A DNA stretch of 51,137 nt from an uncultured Geobacter sp. Its GTDB lineage: Bacteria > Desulfobacterota > Desulfuromonadia > Geobacterales > DSM-12255. The stretch is taken from NCBI GenBank assembly GCA_937860145.1, contig CALMBF010000004.1:1-51137 (forward strand), in the 5' to 3' direction. The notes beneath the pieces were generated by a model. That model ran no database searches. It was not told the origin of the DNA and saw only the letters and a program-made list of their open reading frames with translations. Positions 18,535-26,661 of this stretch are shown here, one piece after another. Positions within the stretch are counted from its first letter, which is position 1. Every line of letters begins with the position of its first letter. The position numbers were made by a program, and so were the translations under genes.

Positions 18535-19398
18535 ATGACTGATTCAATGCAATCCGCAGGGCAGAAAGTTGCACCAAATGAACCCTTTGTCCTCATGATG
18601 GTCGGCGGCGGCAACAGGTACCCTGCATTCATCGGTGCACTGCAGGCGATCGAGGAAAGCGGCATGCGGACCGCGAAGATAGTTGCGTCTTCCACCGGCG
18701 CGATCGTCGCCTCGCTCTACGCTGCGGGGTGCACCCCTCGGGAACTGCTCGACCACTCGCTGTCACTCGATTCAAGCAGATTCAAGGATGTCAGTTTGAG
18801 GTCGTTGATCAGGAACTACGGCCTCTGCTCGGGAAAGGCTTTGGAGTCCTGGCTTGAGTCGAAGCTGGAGTCCCGCACATTCTCGTCTGAACTCAGGGTG
18901 CCTCTGGAAATTGTTGCGACGGACATGATCAAGTACCGACCCGTTATCTTTTCCCGGGATACCTTTGCCGATCTGTCGATAGCTACTGCTGCTGCGGCAT
19001 CCACCCACATACCCGGTGTATTCGGCTACCGTGCCCTCGAATATGGCACCAGAAAATATGCCCTCGTGGATGGCTCCCTCATGACAGGCATTGTCGAAGG
19101 CCGCATGGACCGTTCACTGAAGACTCTCGTTGTCAAGGTGATGTCGAAACGAACCCTGAAGAGAAACTCCGCGAAACCCCTGACTTTCAGGAAATATCTC
19201 CATGAAATGCTCACATTCTCGTTGCATGCCCAGGAAAAGGAGTTTCTGAAGGGGGGGAAGTGGAAGGACACAATTCTGATATACTGTTCAGAAATATCAC
19301 CGTCAATCTTTTCCCTTACCAGCGACGAGAAGAAATTCCTGTATGAGCAGGGATATGAACAGACCAAAAAATACCTCGAATATAAATGGGGGGTATGA
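18535..19398 (+). CDS. Patatin-like phospholipase family protein
   Basis: This 287-residue protein has the patatin fold landmarks. The oxyanion-hole loop GGGNR is at residues 24-28. The nucleophile elbow is at residues 51-55 and reads ASSTG, so the catalytic Ser53 is kept but the first Gly of GxSxG is Ala. The dyad aspartate Asp179 lies in VDGS. Patatins are lipid acyl hydrolases acting on membrane lipids; the substrate here is unknown. No signal peptide is visible, so it is probably cytoplasmic. Its stop is followed one base later by the GTG of the lipoprotein gene, implying co-translation. Confidence 0.85.
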   Translation: MTDSMQSAGQKVAPNEPFVLMMVGGGNRYPAFIGALQAIEESGMRTAKIVASSTGAIVASLYAAGCTPRELLDHSLSLDSSRFKDVSLRSLIRNYGLCSGKALESWLESKLESRTFSSELRVPLEIVATDMIKYRPVIFSRDTFADLSIATAAAASTHIPGVFGYRALEYGTRKYALVDGSLMTGIVEGRMDRSLKTLVVKVMSKRTLKRNSAKPLTFRKYLHEMLTFSLHAQEKEFLKGGKWKDTILIYCSEISPSIFSLTSDEKKFLYEQGYEQTKKYLEYKWGV

Positions 19399-19399
19399 C

Positions 19400-19750
19400 G
19401 TGAAACATGCCATGAAGGCCTTCGTGCTATCCATGCTGTTCATCTGTGCCGTGCCCATGCTCGTGTCGTGCACGATGTTCACCGCATGGCGCGCTATCCC
19501 GGCTCCGGGGGGGTGTGAGGAGTGCCACAAGGTACCCATATCGGCAAACTGGCAGGTCACCTATCGGCCGGCAGTGCTCTCGGACGAGCGAAACAGGGTC
19601 TACTTCCAGACGGACGAGTATTCCCAGCCTGTGGGGGCCAAGCCTGCGTCGCCGGCGGATAAGAGGAAACTCGAGGAGCTGGCATGCTTTGAGTGTCACA
19701 ATGCGCCAGACAGCGCGCACAGAGCCATGAAGGGCAAATTTCACCATTAG
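19400..19750 (+). CDS. Small dihaem c-type cytochrome lipoprotein
   Basis: This 116-residue protein begins with a lipoprotein signal peptide ending in LVSC, so Cys24 should be lipidated. The mature part has two haem-binding motifs, CEECH (residues 39-43) and CFECH (96-100), and several later histidines (including the C-terminal HH) that could serve as distal ligands. It is therefore probably a membrane-anchored periplasmic electron carrier. I choose the GTG at 19400, with a G-rich ribosome site 6 bases before it. An ATG further up at 19343 would place the start inside the preceding gene and spoil the signal peptide. The exact family is not recognised. Confidence 0.8.
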   Translation: MKHAMKAFVLSMLFICAVPMLVSCTMFTAWRAIPAPGGCEECHKVPISANWQVTYRPAVLSDERNRVYFQTDEYSQPVGAKPASPADKRKLEELACFECHNAPDSAHRAMKGKFHH

Positions 19751-19759
19751 GGTGCCGGC

Positions 19760-21190
19760 ATGAACGGAAAAGGTCGGAAAACAAAGATCATCGCCACGCT
19801 CGGCCCTGCCAGCTCGACAAGCGGGCTCATCAGCAAGTTGATGGACGCGGGAGTGGATGTCTTCAGGCTCAACTTCTCCCACGGGTCGAATGCCGACAAG
19901 GGAAGAATCATCGACCTGATCAGGTCGCTCAGCAATCGTCGCGAAAAGGAGATCGCCATTCTCGCCGACCTGCAGGGGCCGAAAATCAGGACCGGGCGGA
20001 TGGAAAACGGGGCGATCCCCCTGAGGAAGGGTGAAAGCATCTCCATCACAACGGAAGAGGTGCTCGGCCAGCCGGGGATGATCTCCACCATCTACAAGGC
20101 GCTGCCCGACGACGTCAAGCCGGGGTCGCGCATTCTCATGGACGACGGCCTGATCGAGCTGAAGGTGCAGAGCGTTGAGGACGGGATTGTCAACTGCACG
20201 GTTGTCGAGGGGGGGATTTTAAAGGATCTGAAGGGGATCAATCTTCCGGGTGTAAACGTTTCGAGCCCGTCCTTGACCGACAAGGACAGGATCGACCTTG
20301 AGTTCTGTCTTGAGAAGGGGGTCGACTACATCGCGCTCTCATTCGTGCGCCAGAGCCAGGATGTGGAGGAGCTGAAGAAGATCATTGCCGCTCGCGGGCT
20401 TTCCACGCCGGTCATTGCGAAGATAGAGAAACCGGAAGCGCTCAGGAACTTCAAATCGATACTCCATGCGGCGGATGCCGTCATGGTCGCGCGGGGGGAC
20501 CTGGGGGTCGAGATTCATGCCGAAAAGGTGCCGTTGATCCAGAAGAAAATAATCAACGACTGCAATGAAGCGGGCAAGCCGGTCATAACCGCAACCCAGA
20601 TGCTTGAATCGATGATTCTGCATCCGAGGCCGACGCGGGCGGAAACGTCAGACGTTGCCAATGCGATTCTTGACGGAACCGATGCGGTCATGCTTTCCGG
20701 TGAGACTGCGTCAGGAAGTTTCCCCGTGGAGGCGGTGCGTACCATGGTGAAGATTGCCCTCGACGTGGAAGGGAGCGGTCTTAAGAGCATGGTGACCAGG
20801 CAGCCTCCCCCCCTGGCCAGTGCCATCCCGGTAGCCGTCGCGGAAGCCGCCTGCCTTGCCGCCGGGACGGTCAAGGCCAAAGCAGTGGTCGTCTTTACCC
20901 AGTCCGGAGCCACCGCAGGGCGAATCGCCAGGTTCCGGCCACAGCTGCCGATCATCGCCTTTACCTCTTCCCTCGACATCCGGCGCCGGCTTGCTCTGTT
21001 CTGGGGGGTCAAGGCACTGCCGGTGGGGACGATGGCCAACACCGATCAGCAGATTGCCCTCGTTGAGGAAACCCTTCTGGAAACCGGCTTCAAGAAAGGG
21101 GATGTGGTCGTCATTACCATGGGGGTGCCCCTGGGGAGCAGTGGTTCCACGAACCTGATGAAAGTCCTCAAGCTGGGGCAGAAGAAGTAG
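19760..21190 (+). CDS. pyk: Pyruvate kinase
   Basis: Pyruvate kinase converts phosphoenolpyruvate and ADP to pyruvate and ATP, the last step of glycolysis. The 476-residue protein has the family start KTKIIATLGPASS, the FRLNFSHG motif, the catalytic lysine region KIEKPEAL, the MVARGDLGVE Mg2+-binding motif and GKPVITATQMLESM. The C-terminal allosteric domain (from about residue 350) is present. A short gap of 9 bp separates it from the cytochrome gene, and AGGGTG serves as ribosome site. It converges with prfC. Confidence 0.97.
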   Translation: MNGKGRKTKIIATLGPASSTSGLISKLMDAGVDVFRLNFSHGSNADKGRIIDLIRSLSNRREKEIAILADLQGPKIRTGRMENGAIPLRKGESISITTEEVLGQPGMISTIYKALPDDVKPGSRILMDDGLIELKVQSVEDGIVNCTVVEGGILKDLKGINLPGVNVSSPSLTDKDRIDLEFCLEKGVDYIALSFVRQSQDVEELKKIIAARGLSTPVIAKIEKPEALRNFKSILHAADAVMVARGDLGVEIHAEKVPLIQKKIINDCNEAGKPVITATQMLESMILHPRPTRAETSDVANAILDGTDAVMLSGETASGSFPVEAVRTMVKIALDVEGSGLKSMVTRQPPPLASAIPVAVAEAACLAAGTVKAKAVVVFTQSGATAGRIARFRPQLPIIAFTSSLDIRRRLALFWGVKALPVGTMANTDQQIALVEETLLETGFKKGDVVVITMGVPLGSSGSTNLMKVLKLGQKK

Positions 21191-21208
21191 GGGCCCCGTT
21201 TCTCCTGC

Positions 21209-22795
21209 TCAGCTGTGCTCCCGGGTCTCCAGGAACTCGAGCTCCTTCCAGTTTTCCATGGTGTTTTCCAGCCGCCACTGGCTCCCGGCCAGGTAGGTGA
21301 GATTCCCTTCGCCGTCGATATAGCAGTGCATCGCCTCCTTGCGCTGGAACTCTTCCAGCTTTTTCCTGTCACCGGTTACCCACCGTGCCGTCACGTAACT
21401 CACCGGCTCATAGGTTGCCTTCACCTTGTACTCGTGCTCGAGTCGGTGCATGACCACGTCGAACTGGAGCAGGCCGACGGCACCGACAATCCAGTCGCTC
21501 CCCATCTGGGGGCGGAAAACCTGGGTGGTTCCTTCCTCGGCCAGCTGGACGAGACCCTTTTCCAAGGCCTTTGATTTCATCGGGTCGAGCAGCCTGACCT
21601 TACGGAAATGCTCCGGAGCGAAATTGGGGATGCCGGTGAACTTCAGCTCTTCCCCCTGGGTGAAGGTGTCGCCGATCTTGATGGTGCCGTGGTTGTGAAT
21701 GCCAATGATATCGCCGGGAAAGGCTTCTTCCACGTTGGTCCTGTCCTGGGCCATGAAGATGGTGGCATTGGCGATCTGCATGTCGCGGCCGAGGCGAAGG
21801 TGGCGCACCTTCATCCCGCGGGTGAATCTGCCCGAACAGATTCTGAAAAAGGCGATGCGGTCACGATGGGCAGGGTCCATGTTTGCCTGGATCTTGAAGA
21901 CGAAGCCGCTGAACTGCTCTTCGCCGGGAGAGACGACGCGGGTTGCTGTTTCGCGGGGGAGGGGGGGCGGCGCATGCTCGACAAAGGTCTCCAGCAGCTG
22001 CTGCACGCCGAAGGTGTTGATGGCGCTGCCGAAGAAAACGGGTGTCTGCAGCCCCGCCAGGTAGGCCTCCTGATCGAAGGGGTGGGAGGCCCCTTCCAGG
22101 AGTTCCACGTCGTTGCGGAGTTCATCGACCTGGGAACCGAGAAGTTCGTCGAGGCGGGGATCGTCCAGGCCTTTCACGGTGACGATGCTGCCGACGCCCC
22201 GGTCAGCTTCCGGGTCGAAGAATGCCAGCTCCTTCGTGTAGAGGTGGTAGGTGCCGCGAAACCTCTTCCCCATCCCTACCGGCCAGGTCATGGGTGCACA
22301 CTGGATCTTGAGCACGTTCTCGATCTCGTCGATGATATCCAGCGGCTCCCGCCCCTCCCGGTCCAGCTTGTTGATGAAGGTCATGATCGGGGTGTGGCGC
22401 AGACGACAGACCTCCAGCAGCTTTTTGGTCTGACTTTCCACCCCCTTCACCGAGTCGATGACCATCAGAACCGAGTCGACAGCCGTCAGGACGCGGTAGG
22501 TATCCTCTGAGAAATCGTTGTGGCCGGGGGTATCGAGGAGGTTGATTTCATAATCGTTGTAATTGAACTTCATGACCGATGAGGTGACGGAGATGCCGCG
22601 CTGCTTCTCCATCTCCATCCAGTCCGAGGTCGCGTGCCGAGCCGCTTTCCGTGCGCGCACCTCTCCTGCCTGCTGGATGGCGCCGCCAAAGAGGAGAAGT
22701 TTCTCTGTTATGGTCGTTTTACCGGCGTCGGGGTGGCTGATGATGGCAAAGGTACGGCGCCGGCTGATTTCGTCCTGGTTGTGCATGGTCGACAT
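21209..22795 (-). CDS. prfC: Peptide chain release factor 3
   Basis: RF3 is a translational GTPase that removes RF1 or RF2 from the ribosome after termination. The 528-residue product has the G1 motif [17 protein letters not shown] (G3) and NKLDREGR (G4), and the RF3-specific [13 protein letters not shown] switch region. The frame is open to 22945, but the ATG at 22795 (MSTMHNQDE) has a GGAG 5 bases upstream and gives the standard RF3 length. It is divergent from tatD. Confidence 0.95.
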   Translation of the reverse strand: MSTMHNQDEISRRRTFAIISHPDAGKTTITEKLLLFGGAIQQAGEVRARKAARHATSDWMEMEKQRGISVTSSVMKFNYNDYEINLLDTPGHNDFSEDTYRVLTAVDSVLMVIDSVKGVESQTKKLLEVCRLRHTPIMTFINKLDREGREPLDIIDEIENVLKIQCAPMTWPVGMGKRFRGTYHLYTKELAFFDPEADRGVGSIVTVKGLDDPRLDELLGSQVDELRNDVELLEGASHPFDQEAYLAGLQTPVFFGSAINTFGVQQLLETFVEHAPPPLPRETATRVVSPGEEQFSGFVFKIQANMDPAHRDRIAFFRICSGRFTRGMKVRHLRLGRDMQIANATIFMAQDRTNVEEAFPGDIIGIHNHGTIKIGDTFTQGEELKFTGIPNFAPEHFRKVRLLDPMKSKALEKGLVQLAEEGTTQVFRPQMGSDWIVGAVGLLQFDVVMHRLEHEYKVKATYEPVSYVTARWVTGDRKKLEEFQRKEAMHCYIDGEGNLTYLAGSQWRLENTMENWKELEFLETREHS

Positions 22796-22862
22796 GATAC
22801 TCCGCTGTTGTAGGGTAGATGCTGATCCCGGGGGAACCGGTGTCCGCCGGATGACGCAATAA

Positions 22863-22885
22863 AGGCGAAGAGTCTCTCTTCGCCT
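22863..22885. promoter_or_regulatory. Perfect 10-bp hairpin between prfC and tatD
   Basis: AGGCGAAGAG and CTCTTCGCCT form a perfect stem around TCT. It lies about 70 bases upstream of prfC. On the prfC strand it is followed by TTTATT, so it could act as an attenuator or terminator-like element in the prfC leader. It is less likely to serve tatD. Confidence 0.5.
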
Positions 22886-22965
22886 CTTCTGATAATGACA
22901 TCCCCGCCGGAAAAGGGCAACAAAAAACAGAGTAAAAACATGCACTAAACGTGCTAAAGTAAGTC

Positions 22966-23745
22966 ATGTTCTTCGACACCCACTGCCATCTCGATCTCCC
23001 CCCGCTGCGTGACGAGCTTGAACAGGTGCTGTGGCGTGCAGGGAGGGCGGGTGTCGGCAGGTTTCTCGTCCCCGCCGTGGCGCCTGAGGGGTGGACCCGC
23101 ATCAGGGAGCTTGCCGTGCGCGATCGCCGGATTCTGCCGGCCTTCGGGATTCACCCCCTGTGGAGTGGCCGTGTCGATGATGCCCTACTTGACGACCTTG
23201 CCTCTCTTCTGGAGGGTGCCGCCGCAGTGGGGGAAGTGGGGCTCGACTACTCGGTCCGCGAGCCGTCCCGACAGGTTCAGCAGGAGCTCCTGCGCAGCCA
23301 GTGCCGACTTGCCGTTGCCCGCGGGGTCCCGCTCATCATTCACTGCCGGGGGGGATTTGCCGATCTGCTGCGCATCATGAGGGAAGAGCGGGTCGATCGG
23401 GTAGGAGGGTTCATGCACGCCTTCTCCGGCAGCACGGAGATCGCCAGGGAGTGCATACGGCTCGGCTTCTACATCTCCGTGTGCGGTACGGTCACGTACG
23501 CCAATGCCGTCAGGCCGCTCAGGGTCGTGAGGGATATCCCCCTCGACCGGCTGGTTCTTGAGACCGATGCCCCTGACCTGTCCCCCGAACCATTCCGCAC
23601 CCTCCCCAACGAACCGGCATTCCTGGTGGAGAGCGCCCGGGCCGTGGCGCTGATCAAGGGGGTCTGCCTGGAGGAGGTGGCGGCGATGACAACGGCGAAT
23701 GCCAGAGCGGCATTGCATATACCGGAAGATTATTTCCCAACATGA
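22966..23745 (+). CDS. tatD: TatD-family metal-dependent hydrolase
   Basis: TatD proteins are TIM-barrel metalloenzymes with DNase activity, involved in DNA repair or turnover. The 259-residue protein starts with the metal-binding FDTHCHLD (His6, His8). It also has GEVGLDYS with the ligand glutamate, IIHCRG, HAFSGS and the late LETDAPDLSP with the final aspartate ligand. Length and motifs fit the family. It lies 12 bp upstream of tcdA, so the two are probably co-transcribed. Confidence 0.92.
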   Translation: MFFDTHCHLDLPPLRDELEQVLWRAGRAGVGRFLVPAVAPEGWTRIRELAVRDRRILPAFGIHPLWSGRVDDALLDDLASLLEGAAAVGEVGLDYSVREPSRQVQQELLRSQCRLAVARGVPLIIHCRGGFADLLRIMREERVDRVGGFMHAFSGSTEIARECIRLGFYISVCGTVTYANAVRPLRVVRDIPLDRLVLETDAPDLSPEPFRTLPNEPAFLVESARAVALIKGVCLEEVAAMTTANARAALHIPEDYFPT

Positions 23746-23757
23746 TGGAGATGCACC

Positions 23758-24534
23758 ATGGGTAAACTGCATAGATTTTCACGCACTGAAATACTCCTGG
23801 GGGGTGAAGGCGTCGATCGCCTCAGCCGGGCGTCCGTGGCCGTCTTCGGTCTCGGCGGTGTCGGCAGCTACTCTGCCGAGGCGCTCTGTCGTGCCGGTGT
23901 CGGCCGACTCGTCCTGGTGGATTTCGACGACATCTGCCTTACCAATGTGAACCGCCAGATTCACGCCATGGAGGGTAACATCGGCCGACCGAAGGCGGAA
24001 GCGATGGCCGAGAGACTGCGGCTGATCAATCCGGGCGCCGATATCATCCCCCTCAAGGAGTTCTACTGTGCGGAGAAGAGCGCTGAACTCCTCTGCGACA
24101 GGCTTGACTATGTGGTCGACGCCATCGACCATTTCACCAGCAAGATCCACCTCCTGAAAAGCTGCCGCGAACGGGACATCCCGGTCGTTTCCAGTATGGG
24201 AGCCGCCATGAAGCTCGACCCGACGCTCGTCAGGGTTGCCGATATCTCGGAGACCAGCAGGTGCCGCATGGCAAAATCGGTCCGGAAGCTGCTGCGCAAG
24301 GAAGGGATCGAGGCAGGCATCAAGGTCGTGTACTCCCTGGAGGAGTTCCGTCAGCCACTGGTGGACGGCGGGTGCAAAAGCAACTGCATCTGCCCGAACA
24401 AGGATGACCAGCGCTTTTCCTGCGAGCACCGGCGGGTCGTGCTGGGGAGCATTTCCTACCTGCCCGCCATTTTCGGCATGACCATGGCCGGTGAGGTGAT
24501 CAAGGCGCTGCTTGGCGAAAAAAATAATGAGTGA
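23758..24534 (+). CDS. tcdA: tRNA threonylcarbamoyladenosine dehydratase (E1-like)
   Basis: TcdA (CsdL) uses ATP to cyclise t6A at position 37 of ANN-decoding tRNAs to ct6A. The 258-residue protein has the E1-like nucleotide-binding GLGGVGSYSAEALCRAG (residues 24-40), the DFDDICLTNVNRQ motif with the catalytic arginine, and a cysteine-rich late segment (CKSNCICPNK). MoeB and ThiF are paralogous alternatives, but the start RFSRTEILLG and lack of a paired zinc CxxC pair favour TcdA. Confidence 0.88.
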   Translation: MGKLHRFSRTEILLGGEGVDRLSRASVAVFGLGGVGSYSAEALCRAGVGRLVLVDFDDICLTNVNRQIHAMEGNIGRPKAEAMAERLRLINPGADIIPLKEFYCAEKSAELLCDRLDYVVDAIDHFTSKIHLLKSCRERDIPVVSSMGAAMKLDPTLVRVADISETSRCRMAKSVRKLLRKEGIEAGIKVVYSLEEFRQPLVDGGCKSNCICPNKDDQRFSCEHRRVVLGSISYLPAIFGMTMAGEVIKALLGEKNNE

Positions 24535-24563
24535 GGTTGAAGAGGAGGGAATTGGCTGTAAAC

Positions 24564-24588
24564 TTCTGTATACCAATTTTATACAGAA
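24564..24588. promoter_or_regulatory. Inverted repeat upstream of the rubrerythrin-like gene
   Basis: TTCTGTATA (24564-24572) and TATACAGAA (24580-24588) form a perfect 9-bp inverted repeat with a 7-base spacer, ending 14 bases before the start codon. It may be a repressor operator or a leader hairpin that hides the ribosome site. Its half-sites resemble those of the nuo palindrome. Confidence 0.55.
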
Positions 24589-24602
24589 AGGGAGGGATCT
24601 TT

Positions 24603-25100
24603 ATGGGTAAGGAGTATTCACTGCAGGAAGCGCTGAAACTGGCGATAAAGGGTGAAAAGGACAGCATCGATTTTTACCGCAAAGCTGCGGAGTCAGCCAC
24701 CAACGAACGGGCCAAGAAGGTCTTTGAACTGCTTGCCAATGAAGAGGTCGGCCATCTCAAATCGTTCTTCGACCACTACAAGGGGGGGGAGTTCGGTGAT
24801 CTGGAAAGCTACATGAGGACCCCGCCCGACACGAACAATCCGACCTATAAGGCTCTCCTGAAGGCGGTATCCGGGAGTACGATCGAGCAGCAGGCCCTGG
24901 AGATCGCCATGAAGGAAGAGAAGTCCGTCATCGATCAGTATACCGTCATGGCCCAGGACATCGTCGATCCGTTGGTAAAAGGGATTTTCGCAAGGGTTGT
25001 GAAGGAGACCCAGGGGCACTATGACATGATCGAGGACGAGTACATGCATATCATGGGGATGGTTGACAAGACCGACCAGGACACCTACGTGCGGGAGTGA
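24603..25100 (+). CDS. Rubrerythrin-like diiron (ferritin-like) protein
   Basis: This 165-residue four-helix protein looks like the diiron domain of rubrerythrin, which protects anaerobes by reducing peroxide, without the C-terminal rubredoxin domain. Helix 1 has Glu18 and helix 2 has Glu48-x-x-His51 (NEEVGH). Helix 3 has Glu105/106. Helix 4 reads KETQGH, where the glutamate is one residue off the ExxH position, so one iron ligand may be altered. GGGAGG lies upstream of the ATG at 24603, so the longer open frame is not used. The gene ends at an intrinsic terminator. Confidence 0.85.
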   Translation: MGKEYSLQEALKLAIKGEKDSIDFYRKAAESATNERAKKVFELLANEEVGHLKSFFDHYKGGEFGDLESYMRTPPDTNNPTYKALLKAVSGSTIEQQALEIAMKEEKSVIDQYTVMAQDIVDPLVKGIFARVVKETQGHYDMIEDEYMHIMGMVDKTDQDTYVRE

Positions 25101-25124
25101 CCGGGATTGAAACAGCCTGCAGTG

Positions 25125-25152
25125 AAAAAGGCCGGGTCTTCCCGGCTTTTTT
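25125..25152 (+). terminator. Intrinsic terminator after the rubrerythrin-like gene
   Basis: GCCGGG-TCTT-CCCGGC forms a tight 6-bp stem flanked by an A-run before and six Ts after, so it can terminate transcription on the plus strand and possibly also on the minus strand. Confidence 0.9.
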
Positions 25153-25157
25153 CATGA

Positions 25158-25370
25158 TTAGCGCCGGGCGGTCAGCAGCAGTCCCCCTGCTTCCCGTGCA
25201 ACCCGGCAGGAGGAGTAGCCGGTGCGCTTGAGGCGAAAGAGGAGAAACGGTGCCGCGATGCTCGCGGCATCCTGGAAGAGAATGGCGAGGGAGCCGTTCC
25301 TGTCGGCAAATGTGCCGATCGTGGCGATCGCAGCGGCAATCTGGTGCGCGGGTATGCTATGAATGACCAT
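25158..25370 (-). CDS. Hypothetical 70-residue protein
   Basis: I do not recognise this protein. The frame stays open upstream to 25706, but the ATG at 25370 (MVIHSIPAHQ) has AAGGA 5 bases before it, and codon use downstream of it is the GC-ending pattern of neighbouring genes. The product starts with a mildly hydrophobic Ala/Ile-rich helix (residues 8-20) and ends in a basic segment. It sits alone between a terminator and the divergent methyltransferase gene. A chance open frame remains possible. Confidence 0.45.
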   Translation of the reverse strand: MVIHSIPAHQIAAAIATIGTFADRNGSLAILFQDAASIAAPFLLFRLKRTGYSSCRVAREAGGLLLTARR

Positions 25371-25542
25371 GCCGTTCCTTGAGAACGTCGCGACTGATGG
25401 AGGTGTGTGCGCCGCCGGAGGAGACAGGGCGTAACATGACAGTGCAAGGGTCGCGTGTAATCGTGCCGTCAGTCCCATGGGCCGACTGTACCATTGCCCA
25501 TTGCCGAGGGCAATCTTTTCGACGTTATGAAGACACGGGGGC
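25371..25542. other. Intergenic stretch upstream of the CheR-like gene
   Basis: No convincing promoter, RNA gene or repeat was seen here. It separates the 70-residue minus-strand ORF from the divergent methyltransferase gene. Confidence 0.4.
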
Positions 25543-26661
25543 ATGCCACAACCGATGAGCCGTCCTGAGCATAGGGAGATGATGTTTTTCCCGGATCTTT
25601 CGGGGAAGGGGCTTGACGACGCCCTGTCGAGGTTGCTGCGCCGGGGAAGCCTGCTGGATGATCGCATCGAGCGGAGCTGCGAACGACTCGGCGACCGTTT
25701 CCGCACCTACGTCGACCGGGCTCCCGTCCCCCAGTGGGCACCGGGCTTGCTGCTGCAGGGCGACATGCGGAGTCTGCACGAGCTGTACCTCCCCATGGCT
25801 GAGCTCCGTCCGCCGTTTGTTCATCTCTGTCGGAAGAGCTGCCTCTATCCCGTTGATCTCAATGCAACGGCCCTTTTTTCCGCCTCTTCCTGGCCGGACT
25901 TCCTTGCCCGCCTGCAGCTCGACCCGCTGATATTCAACCCGGCGCGATTGCTGCGACACCTTGCCGAGGAGGAACCGTTCCGTCATGCCTTTCTCTGCGC
26001 CCTGTTCATCCCGCGCAGCTACGGCGGCTCGTTCGGGCGATATCCACGGCAAGCAGATTTCCTGGCGACATGGCTGGCCCGCAACAGGGAACGGCTCGCC
26101 GGCTCTGCGGCGGTGCTCGATGCCGCCTGCGGCTGTGGTGAAGGGACCTATGAGGTGCTGGAGCTCTTGCTGGGACAAGGGTATGCGCGGGAATCGCTCC
26201 GGGTTGCAGGCTCTACCCTGGAGCCATTGGAGCTGCTTGCAGCGGCATTCGGCAGCTATCCCAACGACCCGCAGCGTGCCGTTGCCTTCAAGGAGAGGGT
26301 AGGCGTCCTTCTCGGGGAGGGGAGGGCGATCCGCTTCTTTCGCGAGGATATACGCCACCCTGCCGCTCCGGACGAGCGGTACGACGTCATACTCTGCAAC
26401 GGTCTCCTGGGGGGGCCGCTTTTCCACAGCAGGGAGCGGTTGGCGGAGGGGGTGAAGTCCCTTGCGGACCGGCTTGAGCCGGGGGGGGTACTGCTGGTTG
26501 CCGACCGTTTTCACGGGGGGTGGAAAATGAAACAGCAGGGAGCACTGCTCTCCCTGCTGCGGGAAAATCTGTTGGAGGTTGTCGAGGCGGGGGAAGGGAT
26601 TGCCGGGATCAAAAGCGGATCAGCAGCCCACCCCAGGAGAGCCCGCCGCCAAAGCCCATGA
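25543..26661 (+). CDS. CheR-like SAM-dependent methyltransferase
   Basis: This protein of up to 372 residues contains a Rossmann-type methyltransferase domain. Motif I is LDAACGCGEGTYE (around residues 192-204), followed by an acidic strand and YDVILCNGLLGGPL, the CheR-like motif IV region. The first 180 residues are poorly defined and hold no motif I recognise. No chemotaxis genes are nearby, so the target is unknown. Starts at 25543, 25579 and 25582 are all possible and none has an ideal ribosome site. The last 53 bp overlap the 3' end of the convergent fabH gene. Confidence 0.75.
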   Translation: MPQPMSRPEHREMMFFPDLSGKGLDDALSRLLRRGSLLDDRIERSCERLGDRFRTYVDRAPVPQWAPGLLLQGDMRSLHELYLPMAELRPPFVHLCRKSCLYPVDLNATALFSASSWPDFLARLQLDPLIFNPARLLRHLAEEEPFRHAFLCALFIPRSYGGSFGRYPRQADFLATWLARNRERLAGSAAVLDAACGCGEGTYEVLELLLGQGYARESLRVAGSTLEPLELLAAAFGSYPNDPQRAVAFKERVGVLLGEGRAIRFFREDIRHPAAPDERYDVILCNGLLGGPLFHSRERLAEGVKSLADRLEPGGVLLVADRFHGGWKMKQQGALLSLLRENLLEVVEAGEGIAGIKSGSAAHPRRARRQSP

